In this document: positions 7,252 to 15,883 of the stretch, piece after piece
Position numbering within the stretch: position 1 is the first letter of the stretch
Layout: each line of letters starts with the position of its first letter
DNA from: Anaerolineales bacterium
GTDB taxonomy: Bacteria > Chloroflexota > Anaerolineae > Anaerolineales > UBA11579
NCBI GenBank assembly: GCA_016932165.1
Contig: JAFGDK010000120.1
Coordinates: forward strand, 1 to 41,842
Direction: 5' to 3'
DNA length: 41,842 bases
Notes under the pieces: generated by a model
The model's database searches: none
What the model saw: only the letters and a program-made list of their open reading frames with translations
Told to the model about the DNA's origin: nothing
Program-made: the position numbers and the translations under genes

Positions 7252-10200
7252 ATGATAAGGAAGTTATACAAATTCTCATATGCAGCGGGATCGGTGATGG
7301 TGATCGTATCCATGCTGCTGTCGCTCGTGCCGGCTGTGCCTACGCGGGCGCAAACTGGCTCTGGGGCTATTTGGACAACCAACACTTCGTGTGGTAATCC
7401 AACCCAAAATGATAACGCTTATGCTTACCCAGAATCTGTTTACATTCATTACCACAACTTCGAACCAGGCATCTCTTTTACTTGGAGTATCACCGGCGTC
7501 TCAGGGCTAGACCAAAAGGTTCAGATTGCCAGTGGCAGTGGTACCATCAACTATGAGTATGACAACGGCACCAGGGGTTGTTTCAAAGCCTACGATTTGC
7601 AGCCTGACGATGGGGGTGTCTATAAGGCGGCACTAAATCCCGCGGGTGGAAACGAAAAATATGACAATTTTAGTGTGGCTTATTCCGAACCTACCCCAAC
7701 GCCGGTCCCACCTGTGCTGGGCGTTACGGTACAAAAGTCTGCAAACCCGTCCAGCATTCAGGTGCCAGGAGGTTTGATCTCCTATTCGGTGACGGTGATC
7801 AACACGTCGAATGTGACGGTTACACTGTCCAGCCTAGGGGATGATTCCTTCAATGTCTTCAATGGGGATTGCAGTGTACCGCAAACTTTAGACCCTGACC
7901 AAACCTATTCCTGCAGTTTCACTGGCGAAGTGAGCGGTACTGCTGGTTCCAGCCACACCAATACGGTTACGGCTGTGATTACGCATGATTCCGGAAGCAC
8001 ATCGGGGCAAGACCAAGCGACTGTGAGCATCTATGATGAAACAGTCCTGGGTGTCCAGGTGGATAAATCTGCGAATCCCAGCAGCGTGGTAGAACCTGGC
8101 GGGGATGTGACCTTTACTGTCACAGTATTGAACACTTCAAATGTTGATGTTCAGCTCATTTCTCTGAATGATACTGTGTTTGGTGATCTTTTCAATGGCT
8201 ACTGTACGCAACCTGCATCGATCACGGCTGGCGGAAGTTACTCTTGTTCATTTACAGAATACATCAACGGCCCGCACACAAACACAGTCACCGGGGTAAT
8301 CGATTATCAGGGGCAGACCCGCACAGATAATGGGACGGCGACAGTGGAATATAACTCGCGTCCCAACCCATCGATCACAGTCACCAAGACCGCCAATCCC
8401 ACCCAGTTGGATGAAAACGGGGGAGATGTTACCTTCAACGTCAGTGTAATCAACAATCACACTGACCCGGTAACAATCACTTCAATCATCGATAGTGTAT
8501 TTGGGAATGATATCGGTAGTTGTGCCCCTGATGGAACCATCGCGGGCGGTGCCACATACAACTGCAGCTTTACCAAGAATCTTTCCGGTACCAGCGGCAA
8601 CCCGCACAATAACACCATCACCGTCCAGGTAATTGATGACTATGGTAAAACAGCAGAAGGGAGTGATGATGCAACTGTCACCTTTTCTCCCCTGCCGACT
8701 ATCTCGGTTTCTAAAACCGCAGATAAAGCCACTGTGTCTGAATTGGGTGAAAATGTTACCTTCACTGTTCTGGTGACGAACACTTCGAATGAAGCCCTGA
8801 CCTTGAGAAGTTTTGTCGACAGCGTATATGGTAACGTTTCAGGGGCGGGTACCTGTGCCCTTCCTCAGCCTCTTGCAGCCTCAGGCGGCACCTACCAGTG
8901 CAGCTTTACCAAATTCCTGGCGGGTGATCCAGGCACATTCCACACCAATGTTCTCACGGCCAACGCCCGGGATCTTGATGGAAATCTGGCCCAAGCTCAA
9001 GACAACGAACAGGTAGGCTTTGTAGATCAACTGCCTTCCATCTCGATGACGAAGAGCGCCTTCCCGACAAGCATTGATGAACCCGGCGGCTATATTGACT
9101 TCACCTTCCAGATCTCCAACGATTCTCAGGAAGTGGTCACGATTACTTCTCTCTCAGACAGCGTCTATGGAGACCTCTCCCAGGCATCTGGTTGTGAAAA
9201 TGCAATTGGGCAAAGCATTGCTCCCGACGGCAGTTATTCCTGCACCATCTCTGGTCTGGTAACTGGCGATGCTGGTGATGTGCACCAAAACACCGCAATG
9301 GCAGTGGTAACCGATAATGATGACAATACCGCTACAGCCAGCGATTCTGCCAGTGTGAATATCAGCAATGTGCCCACGGTGATCGATGTGACCAAGAGCG
9401 CCAATCCAACCGAAGTTACAGAGCCGGGCGACAGTGTGACCTTCAGTGTGGCGGTCGAAAACCTGTCTGAGGAAGCGATCACGCTGACCAGCCTGGTGGA
9501 CGACATCTATGGTGACCTGGATGGGCAGGGCGATTGCGAAGTTCCTCAGACGATTGCGATTGGCAGCAGCTACTCCTGCAGCTTCAGCGCTCAAGTGACC
9601 GGTGATGCAGGGGACCTGCACATCAATACGGTGACAGGAACAGCTGAGGACAATGAGGGCGGTTCCGTCACGGATACTGGCAGCGCTCAGGTCATCGTGA
9701 CCGATGCTCCGCCTGCTATCCAGGTGATCAAATCGGCAAGCCCGGAATCGGCCCCGGCACCCCTGGCGGCAATCACCTACACCGTTGAGGTCCAGAACCT
9801 TACAGCTGAGGCGGTAACGCTGAATCAGCTGGTGGATGATAAATTTGGCGACCTGGACGGTTCCGGCGACTGCCAAATCGGCGGCAGTATCCCGGCTGGC
9901 GGCTCTTACAGCTGCTCGTTCATCAAGAACATCGCTGGCGCCAGCGGCGACAGCCACATCAATGTGGTCACCGCAACCGTCTCCGACAATGAGGATAACT
10001 CAGCATCTGGCTCTGATGATGCCACAGTGGTCTTCACCAATTCTCCAGAAATGCGGTTGGTGGATCCATGCACCGTGGGCTGCGATCTGCCGGTAGTTAC
10101 CGGACAGCTGTGCAATGGCGATGCCGAGAATGATTACACCGGGACAGTCAACTGGACAGCCTATGTGGATAACACCCCGATTGGCAGCGGCACGGTACAA

Positions 10201-10545
10201 GGTGTCCCGGCGGGCGAATGTGTGGCTCTGACCGCTCCGCGGTCGGGAGACGGCCTTTACTCGATCGTTGCTGTCATGGTTGATGAAGATAACCGTGAAC
10301 TGGTGACAAGCTGCGGTCCGTTGTCCTGCACTGTGGATCCGAGACCAACACCGACCCCGATTCCGCCAGTAAACCCGCCGTCCGGAACCCCGACTGGCGT
10401 GTTCATCCCGGTGACCGGTATGGACCTGAGCGGCAACAGCTTGATCGCCAAGCTGCAAAACTTCGGGTTTGCGCTTATCTCTCTTGGTCTGGTGCTGCAC
10501 GGCTTCACCGTCAAGGAAAACAAACAGAAAAAATCAGCTAAATAA
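7252..10545 (+). CDS. Surface protein with seven ~105-residue repeats and IPVTG sorting signal
   Basis: I place the start at the ATG at 7252, which has GGAGGG just upstream, rather than at the in-frame TTG 12 nt earlier; this gives 1097 residues. A signal peptide (about 1-34) leads to an N-terminal domain, a TPTPVPP linker and seven repeats of about 105 residues. Each repeat opens with a V-x-K-[ST]-A-x-P type strand and carries two conserved Cys (a GDC/GTC-like site and YSCSF), as in DUF11-like stalk domains. The C-terminus has a Pro/Thr linker, IPVTG at about 1052-1056, a hydrophobic segment and a Lys-rich tail: a sortase sorting signal. It is probably wall-anchored by the sortase encoded next. 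Adhesion or stalk function is inference. Confidence 0.85.
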   Translation: MIRKLYKFSYAAGSVMVIVSMLLSLVPAVPTRAQTGSGAIWTTNTSCGNPTQNDNAYAYPESVYIHYHNFEPGISFTWSITGVSGLDQKVQIASGSGTINYEYDNGTRGCFKAYDLQPDDGGVYKAALNPAGGNEKYDNFSVAYSEPTPTPVPPVLGVTVQKSANPSSIQVPGGLISYSVTVINTSNVTVTLSSLGDDSFNVFNGDCSVPQTLDPDQTYSCSFTGEVSGTAGSSHTNTVTAVITHDSGSTSGQDQATVSIYDETVLGVQVDKSANPSSVVEPGGDVTFTVTVLNTSNVDVQLISLNDTVFGDLFNGYCTQPASITAGGSYSCSFTEYINGPHTNTVTGVIDYQGQTRTDNGTATVEYNSRPNPSITVTKTANPTQLDENGGDVTFNVSVINNHTDPVTITSIIDSVFGNDIGSCAPDGTIAGGATYNCSFTKNLSGTSGNPHNNTITVQVIDDYGKTAEGSDDATVTFSPLPTISVSKTADKATVSELGENVTFTVLVTNTSNEALTLRSFVDSVYGNVSGAGTCALPQPLAASGGTYQCSFTKFLAGDPGTFHTNVLTANARDLDGNLAQAQDNEQVGFVDQLPSISMTKSAFPTSIDEPGGYIDFTFQISNDSQEVVTITSLSDSVYGDLSQASGCENAIGQSIAPDGSYSCTISGLVTGDAGDVHQNTAMAVVTDNDDNTATASDSASVNISNVPTVIDVTKSANPTEVTEPGDSVTFSVAVENLSEEAITLTSLVDDIYGDLDGQGDCEVPQTIAIGSSYSCSFSAQVTGDAGDLHINTVTGTAEDNEGGSVTDTGSAQVIVTDAPPAIQVIKSASPESAPAPLAAITYTVEVQNLTAEAVTLNQLVDDKFGDLDGSGDCQIGGSIPAGGSYSCSFIKNIAGASGDSHINVVTATVSDNEDNSASGSDDATVVFTNSPEMRLVDPCTVGCDLPVVTGQLCNGDAENDYTGTVNWTAYVDNTPIGSGTVQGVPAGECVALTAPRSGDGLYSIVAVMVDEDNRELVTSCGPLSCTVDPRPTPTPIPPVNPPSGTPTGVFIPVTGMDLSGNSLIAKLQNFGFALISLGLVLHGFTVKENKQKKSAK

Positions 10546-10574
10546 TTCATCCTCAATGTTTCACTGCTGAAATA

Positions 10575-10599
10575 GGGGTGGAGGAATATCCTCCACCCC
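10575..10599 (+). terminator. Strong hairpin between surface protein and sortase genes
   Basis: A perfect 11-bp GC-rich stem (10575-10585 with 10589-10599) with a 3-nt loop, but without a clear T-run after it. It may end or stabilise the surface-protein mRNA while letting some transcription reach the sortase. Confidence 0.5.
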
Positions 10600-10635
10600 G
10601 CCCCCTTTCTGGCAGTATTAGCATGATCCAAACCC

Positions 10636-11451
10636 ATGGAAGCGAAAAATCCCAAGTCAAATATCCTCAAAAGCACCCTCATGATCCTGGTTGGCAGCGT
10701 GCTCCTTGGCCTGGTAATCGGCAAGAGTATTTATCAATACCGGCAAAACCATAATGTGCTTGATGAAGTTGTGATCATCAGCGATGAGGCTGATGATGCT
10801 CCGCCTACTTTCCTGGATCTCAGTTCCACTGAAATTCCCCGCCAGGAAGAAAGCCAGGTGCTCTCTCAGGTTGAGAAGTTTGTTCAAACTGAATATTCCG
10901 ATGATGAGCTGCTCGAAGAGTATTATTCCAAGGTTCCCAAATATATTACGATTCCTGTGATCGGATTGAATGCTGAAATTGGCTATTCGGGAGTCCGGAA
11001 TGTTGAGGTTGATGGAGAAATGTACAAGCAGTGGATTTCACCAAATGATGAGGTCGGCTGGCATTACGATTCTGCCGTTCTGGGTGAGATTGGAAATACG
11101 GTTCTAAACGGGCACCATAATATCTTCGGTGAAGTGTTTCGAGATTTGCATAAGGTCCAAAAGGGGGATGAGATCATATTGCAATCTGAGAAGGGAAACT
11201 ACCATTATGTAGTTGTTGCCACGATGATTCTGCCGGAGCGGTTTGAATCTAAAGAAGTCCGGCTGCAAAATGCCAAATGGATTCAAACATCTAAGGATGA
11301 ACGCGTCACGCTGATCACCTGCTGGCCGTATGAGTCAAATACCCACCGGGTGATCGTGGTTGCCTTTCCTACGGGCGAATTCACCCCCGCAGGCCAAGGT
11401 TCCATTACGGTTGACCAACTGCCATTGCCAGATCCGCTGGAGAATCAGTAG
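10636..11451 (+). CDS. Sortase family transpeptidase
   Basis: The 271-residue protein has one N-terminal membrane segment (about 13-31), a spacer, and a C-terminal sortase domain (about 100-245). The catalytic residues are visible: His in LNGHHN (160/161), Cys229 in TLITCW and Arg238 in THRV. Sortases cut a surface-protein sorting signal and join it to the wall or to another protein. The gene follows the IPVTG-bearing surface protein by 90 nt, so that protein is the natural substrate. No strong Shine-Dalgarno precedes the ATG. The class is uncertain; the TLxTCxP context suggests D/E/F-like rather than class A. The last 47 nt overlap the convergent gene on the minus strand. Confidence 0.88.
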   Translation: MEAKNPKSNILKSTLMILVGSVLLGLVIGKSIYQYRQNHNVLDEVVIISDEADDAPPTFLDLSSTEIPRQEESQVLSQVEKFVQTEYSDDELLEEYYSKVPKYITIPVIGLNAEIGYSGVRNVEVDGEMYKQWISPNDEVGWHYDSAVLGEIGNTVLNGHHNIFGEVFRDLHKVQKGDEIILQSEKGNYHYVVVATMILPERFESKEVRLQNAKWIQTSKDERVTLITCWPYESNTHRVIVVAFPTGEFTPAGQGSITVDQLPLPDPLENQ

Positions 11452-12238
11452 GCACTGCGGTGATGAACAACCGCCCCCAGGACTGATTGCCTTCATTTTC
11501 AATACAAGTCTGAAGAACCAGAGCATCTTCCTGGCCATAGACCTGGTAGAACAGGTCTGTAGCTGAGACCTGTGTTTCTGTCCCATCCAGGCGGACGAAA
11601 TCGGAATAGGGGGAATGCGGCGAGAGGGCGCGGTAGCTTTCGACGTTGATGATCGAATAGGTGACGAACTGATTGTCTCCATAGACCAGGTGAATCTCCT
11701 GCCCAACCAGAAGTTCATCGAAGCGATCTCCGGCAAGATAGTTATGGGCAAGCAAGCCGATGGTGCCGTAATCTCTGGAGAGGGCGAAATCTGTGACAAC
11801 GCCGTCTTCTTCAGAGATAAAGCCGGGATTATTCTGAGGCTGCTGGACCACCTCCAGGGTGAAATCTTCAGCGACAAACACCCCGGTGATCACATCGGTT
11901 TGCCCGGTGGATACCTGCTGTACAAATGTCTGCAAAGCAGCATAAGCAATATCTACCTGCTCGGGGGAATCTTTTTTTACTTCTGGCGGGCGTGCCTGCG
12001 GGACTGCCGGTTCTTGAATAACCTGGGACTGGTCGGCCGGGAGCTGTTCGGCCTGAGATTCAAGAGCTGACTCGATCTGGGATTCCAGCTGCTGATCGGG
12101 AATGATTTCAGATGGGGATTCGATCATTTCTACAACGCTAGCAACAGCGGTGGTGTCTGCTGCGGCTACATTGCTGGCAAAAAGCGCAACCGGGGCAAAA
12201 ATGATGATAGATAACACCCCTGCAAGAAGTTTGTACAT
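11405..12238 (-). CDS. Secreted protein with a second, divergent sortase-like domain
   Basis: The 277-residue protein has a signal peptide or N-terminal anchor (about 5-26), a Gln/Glu/Pro-rich spacer (about 40-95) and a C-terminal domain resembling a sortase. Candidate catalytic residues are His165 in LLAHNYLAG, Cys245 in LVLQTC and Arg256 in SWGRLFITAV, in the order and spacing of a sortase site. AGGAGA precedes the ATG. Its 3' end overlaps the first sortase gene by 47 nt in opposite orientation. It may be an accessory sortase, a pilin-type polymerase or an inactive binding relative. Similarity is at motif level only. Confidence 0.7.
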   Translation of the reverse strand: MYKLLAGVLSIIIFAPVALFASNVAAADTTAVASVVEMIESPSEIIPDQQLESQIESALESQAEQLPADQSQVIQEPAVPQARPPEVKKDSPEQVDIAYAALQTFVQQVSTGQTDVITGVFVAEDFTLEVVQQPQNNPGFISEEDGVVTDFALSRDYGTIGLLAHNYLAGDRFDELLVGQEIHLVYGDNQFVTYSIINVESYRALSPHSPYSDFVRLDGTETQVSATDLFYQVYGQEDALVLQTCIENEGNQSWGRLFITAVPTDSPADLAMAVGQP

Positions 12239-12602
12239 TGTAGTCTCCTATGGATCTGCATTGAGAAGCAGGTGGCCCAAATAAGGCTGGTGTCTGCATT
12301 CTAAATATCGAGGGGTGTTTCCATAAGAGTACCTAAGTACCAAAACGGGGGTTCTAACAGATCTGTAAAGTGGGGGGAAATCCAGGAAAAAACGGATTTT
12401 TGTCACATGGATGGCGCAGATTTTGCCCAAATTGGGATTTTCCATCGGTATGCGCTATGCGATTCTGAGTGCCCTTGGTGGATCAAGACAGGGGTTGGAT
12501 AGACTGAATATGGTGATGCCTTTGGGATATGATGACTTGAAGATCATCTCGCCAGCTTGCTAAACAAGCAGGCAACAACTCGGCGTGTGTAATTCAGTCA
12601 GC
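12239..12602. other. Non-coding stretch between divergent genes
   Basis: No gene is supported here. It holds the unresolved promoter region of the sortase-like gene on the minus strand, a GTAC-CTAA-GTAC palindrome and a short hairpin near 12555-12569. Confidence 0.4.
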
Positions 12603-12631
12603 TTGAATTTCAATAGGGAAGTATGTATAAT
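12603..12631 (+). promoter_or_regulatory. Sigma-70 promoter of the cyclic-nucleotide-domain gene
   Basis: TTGAAT (12603-12608), a 17-nt spacer and TATAAT (12626-12631) form a near-consensus promoter. Transcription would begin near 12638, giving a leader of about 124 nt. Confidence 0.7.
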
Positions 12632-12637
12632 AAATTC

Positions 12638-12757
12638 ACAATCGTATTGCGTAGCAAGCAAGGTACGTGGCGATAATTTTTTTGATCGGTCTCACCAGCT
12701 ACGATTTCAAACAGCGCTGCTTTTACCCAAGGCGGTGCTGTTTTTTTTGGAAGGAGG
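12638..12757 (+). promoter_or_regulatory. Attenuator-like leader ending in a terminator at the RBS
   Basis: The leader contains 6-bp pairing 12650-12655 with 12698-12703 and an alternative pairing 12641-12646 with 12700-12705; the two exclude each other. An intrinsic terminator follows: a 10-bp stem (12711-12720 with 12732-12741, two G·U pairs) and eight T residues (12741-12748). It ends just before the ribosome-binding site AAGGAGG (12751-12757). This arrangement fits conditional termination by a ligand or protein. I could not match the upstream part to a known riboswitch. Confidence 0.55.
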
Positions 12758-12761
12758 ACAG

Positions 12762-13226
12762 ATGATATCAGTTCAAACTCTTAAGTTTTACCCACTATTT
12801 TCTTCACTTTCACCGGAGGTGCTTGAAAAAATTTCCAAGATCAGCCATATTGTTTACCTGGAACCCGGAGATGTTTTGTTCGAGGAGGGACAGACTGCTG
12901 AATATCTGTACGTGGTGGATTCCGGATCAATCTCATTAAATTTAAAAGTGCCCAATCGGGAGGGAGTTGAATTCGTCCAGGAGATGGACCCGATGAAAAA
13001 GGGCGAGATGGTTGGCTGGTCGGCGGTGGTTGGCCCGGGCGACTATAAATTCGGTGTGGTCGCCAATACTGCTGCAATGCTGATCAGGGTGAATGGCGCT
13101 GGTTTGAAGAAGATCATGAACGAACATATCGAAGATGGGTACCAATTGCTGTATAAAATTGCCGATGTGATCCGGGAGCGGCTGGAAATGAAGTGCATGC
13201 AGCTGCTCAGCATGGTTGAGGTGTAA
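12762..13226 (+). CDS. Stand-alone cyclic-nucleotide-binding (CRP/FNR effector) domain protein
   Basis: The start is the ATG at 12762, which has AAGGAGG at 12751-12757; the longer in-frame reading from 12585 would translate the terminator and is rejected. The 154-residue product is a single cNMP-binding domain, with YLEPGDVLFEEGQ, LYVVDSGSI and a GEMVGWSAVVGP segment like the phosphate-binding cassette. There is no C-terminal helix-turn-helix, so it is not itself a CRP/FNR activator. It probably binds a nucleotide or acts through a partner. It lies beside the LysR gene and opposite the sulfur operon, but a link is inference. Confidence 0.85.
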   Translation: MISVQTLKFYPLFSSLSPEVLEKISKISHIVYLEPGDVLFEEGQTAEYLYVVDSGSISLNLKVPNREGVEFVQEMDPMKKGEMVGWSAVVGPGDYKFGVVANTAAMLIRVNGAGLKKIMNEHIEDGYQLLYKIADVIRERLEMKCMQLLSMVEV

Positions 13227-13260
13227 GATTTAAATAATGCTGCCTGGCTTGTTGGTTGGC

Positions 13261-13299
13261 GAAAAACATAAACGATCCTAGCGGTTGTTTATGTTTTTC
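13261..13299. promoter_or_regulatory. Perfect 13-bp inverted repeat before the LysR gene
   Basis: GAAAAACATAAAC (13261-13273) and its exact complement (13287-13299) are separated by 13 nt. It lies between the stop of the upstream gene and the LysR start, 36 nt before the ATG. It could be an autoregulatory LysR operator, a bidirectional terminator, or both. Confidence 0.5.
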
Positions 13300-13334
13300 A
13301 TGTACAATTAGAAAAAAATATAGGGTGTGTAACT

Positions 13335-14270
13335 ATGATTGACCTGACAAAACTACAGGCATTTGTGCAGGTTGCTGAGGTATTGAATTTTTCCGAAGCG
13401 GCCAAACGGCTGAATCTCTCCCAACCGACTATCAGCCATCATATCAAGGCGCTGGAGCTTGATCTAGGGGTAGAATTGTTTGACCGTTCTAAAACCAGAC
13501 TGGCATTGACCGATGCAGGGCGGGTGCTGCAACCCTGGGCGCGCAAGCTGCTGCGAAGCTCTAATGAGGTGCGCGAGATGATGACTTCGCTGGACCAGCA
13601 GGTGGTGGGGGAACTGAGGATCGCCTGCAGCACCACCTCGGGAAAGTATATCCTCCCTAAACTGGCTGCCCGTTTCAGGCAGCGTTTCCCTGGTATCTCG
13701 GTGAGTATCCTAGCCTGCACTGCGCCGCATGTGATCCCGCGCCTGCTTGAAGGTGAAGCAAATCTCGGCGTGTTGAGCTATGAGACGGTTGATTCCAGCA
13801 TGGATGTCACCGAGTTCTTTGATGATGCCATCATTCTAATCGTGCCGGAGGATCACCCCTGGGTGCATTTCTCTCATATTGACCCGGATGACCTGCTGGA
13901 TGAGCCGCTGATCATCCGAGAACCGACTTCCGGGACGCGCAAGGTGATGCTGGCACAGCTCTCCAAATTTGATATCACCTTGGAAGATTTGAATATCTTC
14001 CTTGAGTTGGGGAATGCTGAGGCGATTGTGGAGACCGTGGCGGCCGGATATGGGGTGGCGTTTGTTTCCCGTTTGGCAGCTGCATATCCGCTCAAATTGG
14101 GCAGTGTAGTAGAAGTTCCGGTGAATGGTTTAACGCTGAAACGCAAAATCTACATGGTGCGGAATAAGATCGAAAATCCAAATCACCATCCCCAGGAAGT
14201 GTTCTGGAGCTTCGTGCACGATCCAGATAACCAGGACCTCCTGAATCTGGCGAAGGTGGTCGAAGAGTGA
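13335..14270 (+). CDS. LysR-family transcriptional regulator
   Basis: The 311-residue protein has the standard LysR layout. An N-terminal winged helix-turn-helix (about 1-60; FSEAAKRLNLSQPTISHHIKALE) is followed by a periplasmic-binding-type effector domain (about 90-300; GELRIACSTTSGKYILP at its start). CysB- and CbbR-type relatives control sulfur or carbon metabolism genes. The gene is convergent with the sulfur operon and near its 3' end, so it is a candidate but unproven regulator. The Shine-Dalgarno is weak. A palindrome just upstream may be its own operator. Confidence 0.92.
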   Translation: MIDLTKLQAFVQVAEVLNFSEAAKRLNLSQPTISHHIKALELDLGVELFDRSKTRLALTDAGRVLQPWARKLLRSSNEVREMMTSLDQQVVGELRIACSTTSGKYILPKLAARFRQRFPGISVSILACTAPHVIPRLLEGEANLGVLSYETVDSSMDVTEFFDDAIILIVPEDHPWVHFSHIDPDDLLDEPLIIREPTSGTRKVMLAQLSKFDITLEDLNIFLELGNAEAIVETVAAGYGVAFVSRLAAAYPLKLGSVVEVPVNGLTLKRKIYMVRNKIENPNHHPQEVFWSFVHDPDNQDLLNLAKVVEE

Positions 14271-14345
14271 ATCTCATTACTGGTTAAATTGACTGAATCC
14301 GAATTTGATTTGCGGGTAATTTGATCACTGGTTTGGAATATATCA

Positions 14346-14372
14346 GAAGAGGCTGCCAATGGCAGCCTCTTC
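14346..14372. terminator. Bidirectional hairpin between convergent LysR and sulfur operon
   Basis: A perfect 12-bp GC-rich stem (14346-14357 with 14361-14372) with a 3-nt loop lies between two convergent 3' ends. Neither side has a long T-run, so termination strength is uncertain. Confidence 0.6.
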
Positions 14373-14431
14373 CTTAGAGGGGTGTAACTAAAACACAAGT
14401 GACAGACCAGCCCCTTGTGTTTTCAACGAGA

Positions 14432-14794
14432 TTAGAAGACGTACGTCTGAGCGGCACCTTCCACGTCCATCAGGAAGGGCGGTGCCTTCTTGATCTTGAT
14501 GCGCTCATCGCGCAGGTCTGCGGGATCAATGTCCTTGTTTTCAAGGGCCAACTCGCACAGCACGATCTCGCCGCCCAGGTCGAGGATATCATTGAACAGC
14601 TTGACCGGGTTGGGTAAACCCTTGGGGGTGCCCAGTTTTTCCAGTTCGCCTTTGAGGCACCAGCGAGCGCCAGCGGGGCATACGAAGACATGCACTTCGT
14701 AGTCCACAGCAAGGCCGGAGGTGGAGAAGATCAGTGTCGGCATAATGCTTGCTGGGGTGTCTCCATTGCATACTACTGCCATTTTTTCAGTCAT
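14432..14794 (-). CDS. DsrE-family sulfur carrier-like protein (last gene of sulfur operon)
   Basis: A 120-residue DsrE/DsrF-like protein with the alpha/beta fold pattern: a first strand MAVVCNGDT, VDYEVHVFVCPAGA, and GGEIVLCELALENKDI. Cys residues are present in the positions near the middle (GARWCLKG and IVLCELA). DsrE-type proteins bind sulfane sulfur on Cys and pass it within sulfur relay systems with TusA. Good AGGAGT before the start. It closes an operon with the YeeE/YedE transporter 30 nt upstream and has a paralogue four genes earlier at 16160-16528. Confidence 0.85.
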   Translation of the reverse strand: MTEKMAVVCNGDTPASIMPTLIFSTSGLAVDYEVHVFVCPAGARWCLKGELEKLGTPKGLPNPVKLFNDILDLGGEIVLCELALENKDIDPADLRDERIKIKKAPPFLMDVEGAAQTYVF

Positions 14795-14824
14795 TTCGAT
14801 ACTCCTATTCGGAATTTTTGATTA

Positions 14825-15865
14825 TCACGCCTGGTTTGGGCGAACGAAGATGAGATAGGCCATCAGCCATGCGCCCAGGGCAATTGAGATGCTGCCCAGG
14901 AGGGATCCGAAGCTCAACAGCGGCAGACCGCTGAGGATATGGGTCACATTACAGCCAGCAGAAGTGACAGCGCCAAAGCCCATCAGCAAACCGCCGCCAA
15001 GAGTCTGGAGGATGGTTTTCCATCCCGGCCAGCGGATTTTGAACTCGCCGGCGATGAGGGAAGCCACCAGCGCGCCGAGGATGATTCCCACGATCAGCCA
15101 GGCATCCCAGCCGATCTTGGTGTCTGGGACGCCTACGATGTATTTCTTGACAAAGGTGATCCAGCCTGAAGTGATAGCAAGCGAATAGTTGCGCCCGGCA
15201 GAGGCAGACGACCAGTAGGCCAGGATGCCGATAATGCCGATCACAATCCCGGTGGGCAGCCAGGTCCAGCCCTTGACGAAGATGCGCTGCGTGAGCGAGC
15301 CTTCAGAGGCTTCGACTTCTTCTTTATTCTTCATGGCCACAAACAGCCAGATGGCCCCCAGAACCAGTGAGAGTACCAGGGCGGTGATCTCGTAGGGTAG
15401 GCCGAAGATATTTGCCAGCGTGGGGCTTGCCTCGCCTACCATGATCTTGGTGTTAGTCTGCAGGTAGCTCATCACCGGCTTGAGGAAGCCCATGGCGGTG
15501 ATTGTGCCGGCAGCGGCCAGGCCGATCACGGCGGAAAGGGCGGCTACCACACCTTCGCCCACGCGGTAGGTCACGCCGGAGGCACAGCCGCCAGCCAGCA
15601 CCATCCCGATGCCGAAGACGATCCCGCCAACCAGGTTGGCGCCCCAGAAAAGCGGTTTGGGACTGGGGGTGATCAGGCCAGCCCAGGAAAGCAGGGGGAA
15701 GCCAAACATCTGCACCAGCACGGCAATCCCGACAGCTTTCATCAAGGTATTATCTTGTAACAGGGCCAAGTCGCGGATCGCTGAGTTCATACAGAAGCGG
15801 CCGCGCTGAAGGGCAAAGCCAAACAAAATGCCGATAAACAAACCACTGATTACTGCAATAGTCAT
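14825..15865 (-). CDS. YeeE/YedE-family (TsuA-like) sulfur compound transporter
   Basis: A 346-residue integral membrane protein with about nine or ten hydrophobic segments and the family's conserved Cys motifs: RGRFCMNSA (residues about 21-29), GGCASG near 92-97, and SAGCN near 307-311. TsuA-type members import thiosulfate by passing it along such Cys residues, and others take up selenium or sulfur compounds. Its place between tusA-like and dsrE-like genes supports import of a reduced sulfur compound that is handed to the carriers. The ribosome-binding site AGGAGA is good. The exact substrate is inferred. Confidence 0.9.
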   Translation of the reverse strand: MTIAVISGLFIGILFGFALQRGRFCMNSAIRDLALLQDNTLMKAVGIAVLVQMFGFPLLSWAGLITPSPKPLFWGANLVGGIVFGIGMVLAGGCASGVTYRVGEGVVAALSAVIGLAAAGTITAMGFLKPVMSYLQTNTKIMVGEASPTLANIFGLPYEITALVLSLVLGAIWLFVAMKNKEEVEASEGSLTQRIFVKGWTWLPTGIVIGIIGILAYWSSASAGRNYSLAITSGWITFVKKYIVGVPDTKIGWDAWLIVGIILGALVASLIAGEFKIRWPGWKTILQTLGGGLLMGFGAVTSAGCNVTHILSGLPLLSFGSLLGSISIALGAWLMAYLIFVRPNQA

Positions 15866-15883
15866 TACCTTTTCTCCTCTGTA

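Noticed and set aside
12585..12761. A 59-residue N-terminal extension of the cyclic-nucleotide-domain protein
   Set aside because: It would translate through the TATAAT element and a terminator with eight T; the ATG at 12762 has a strong RBS.
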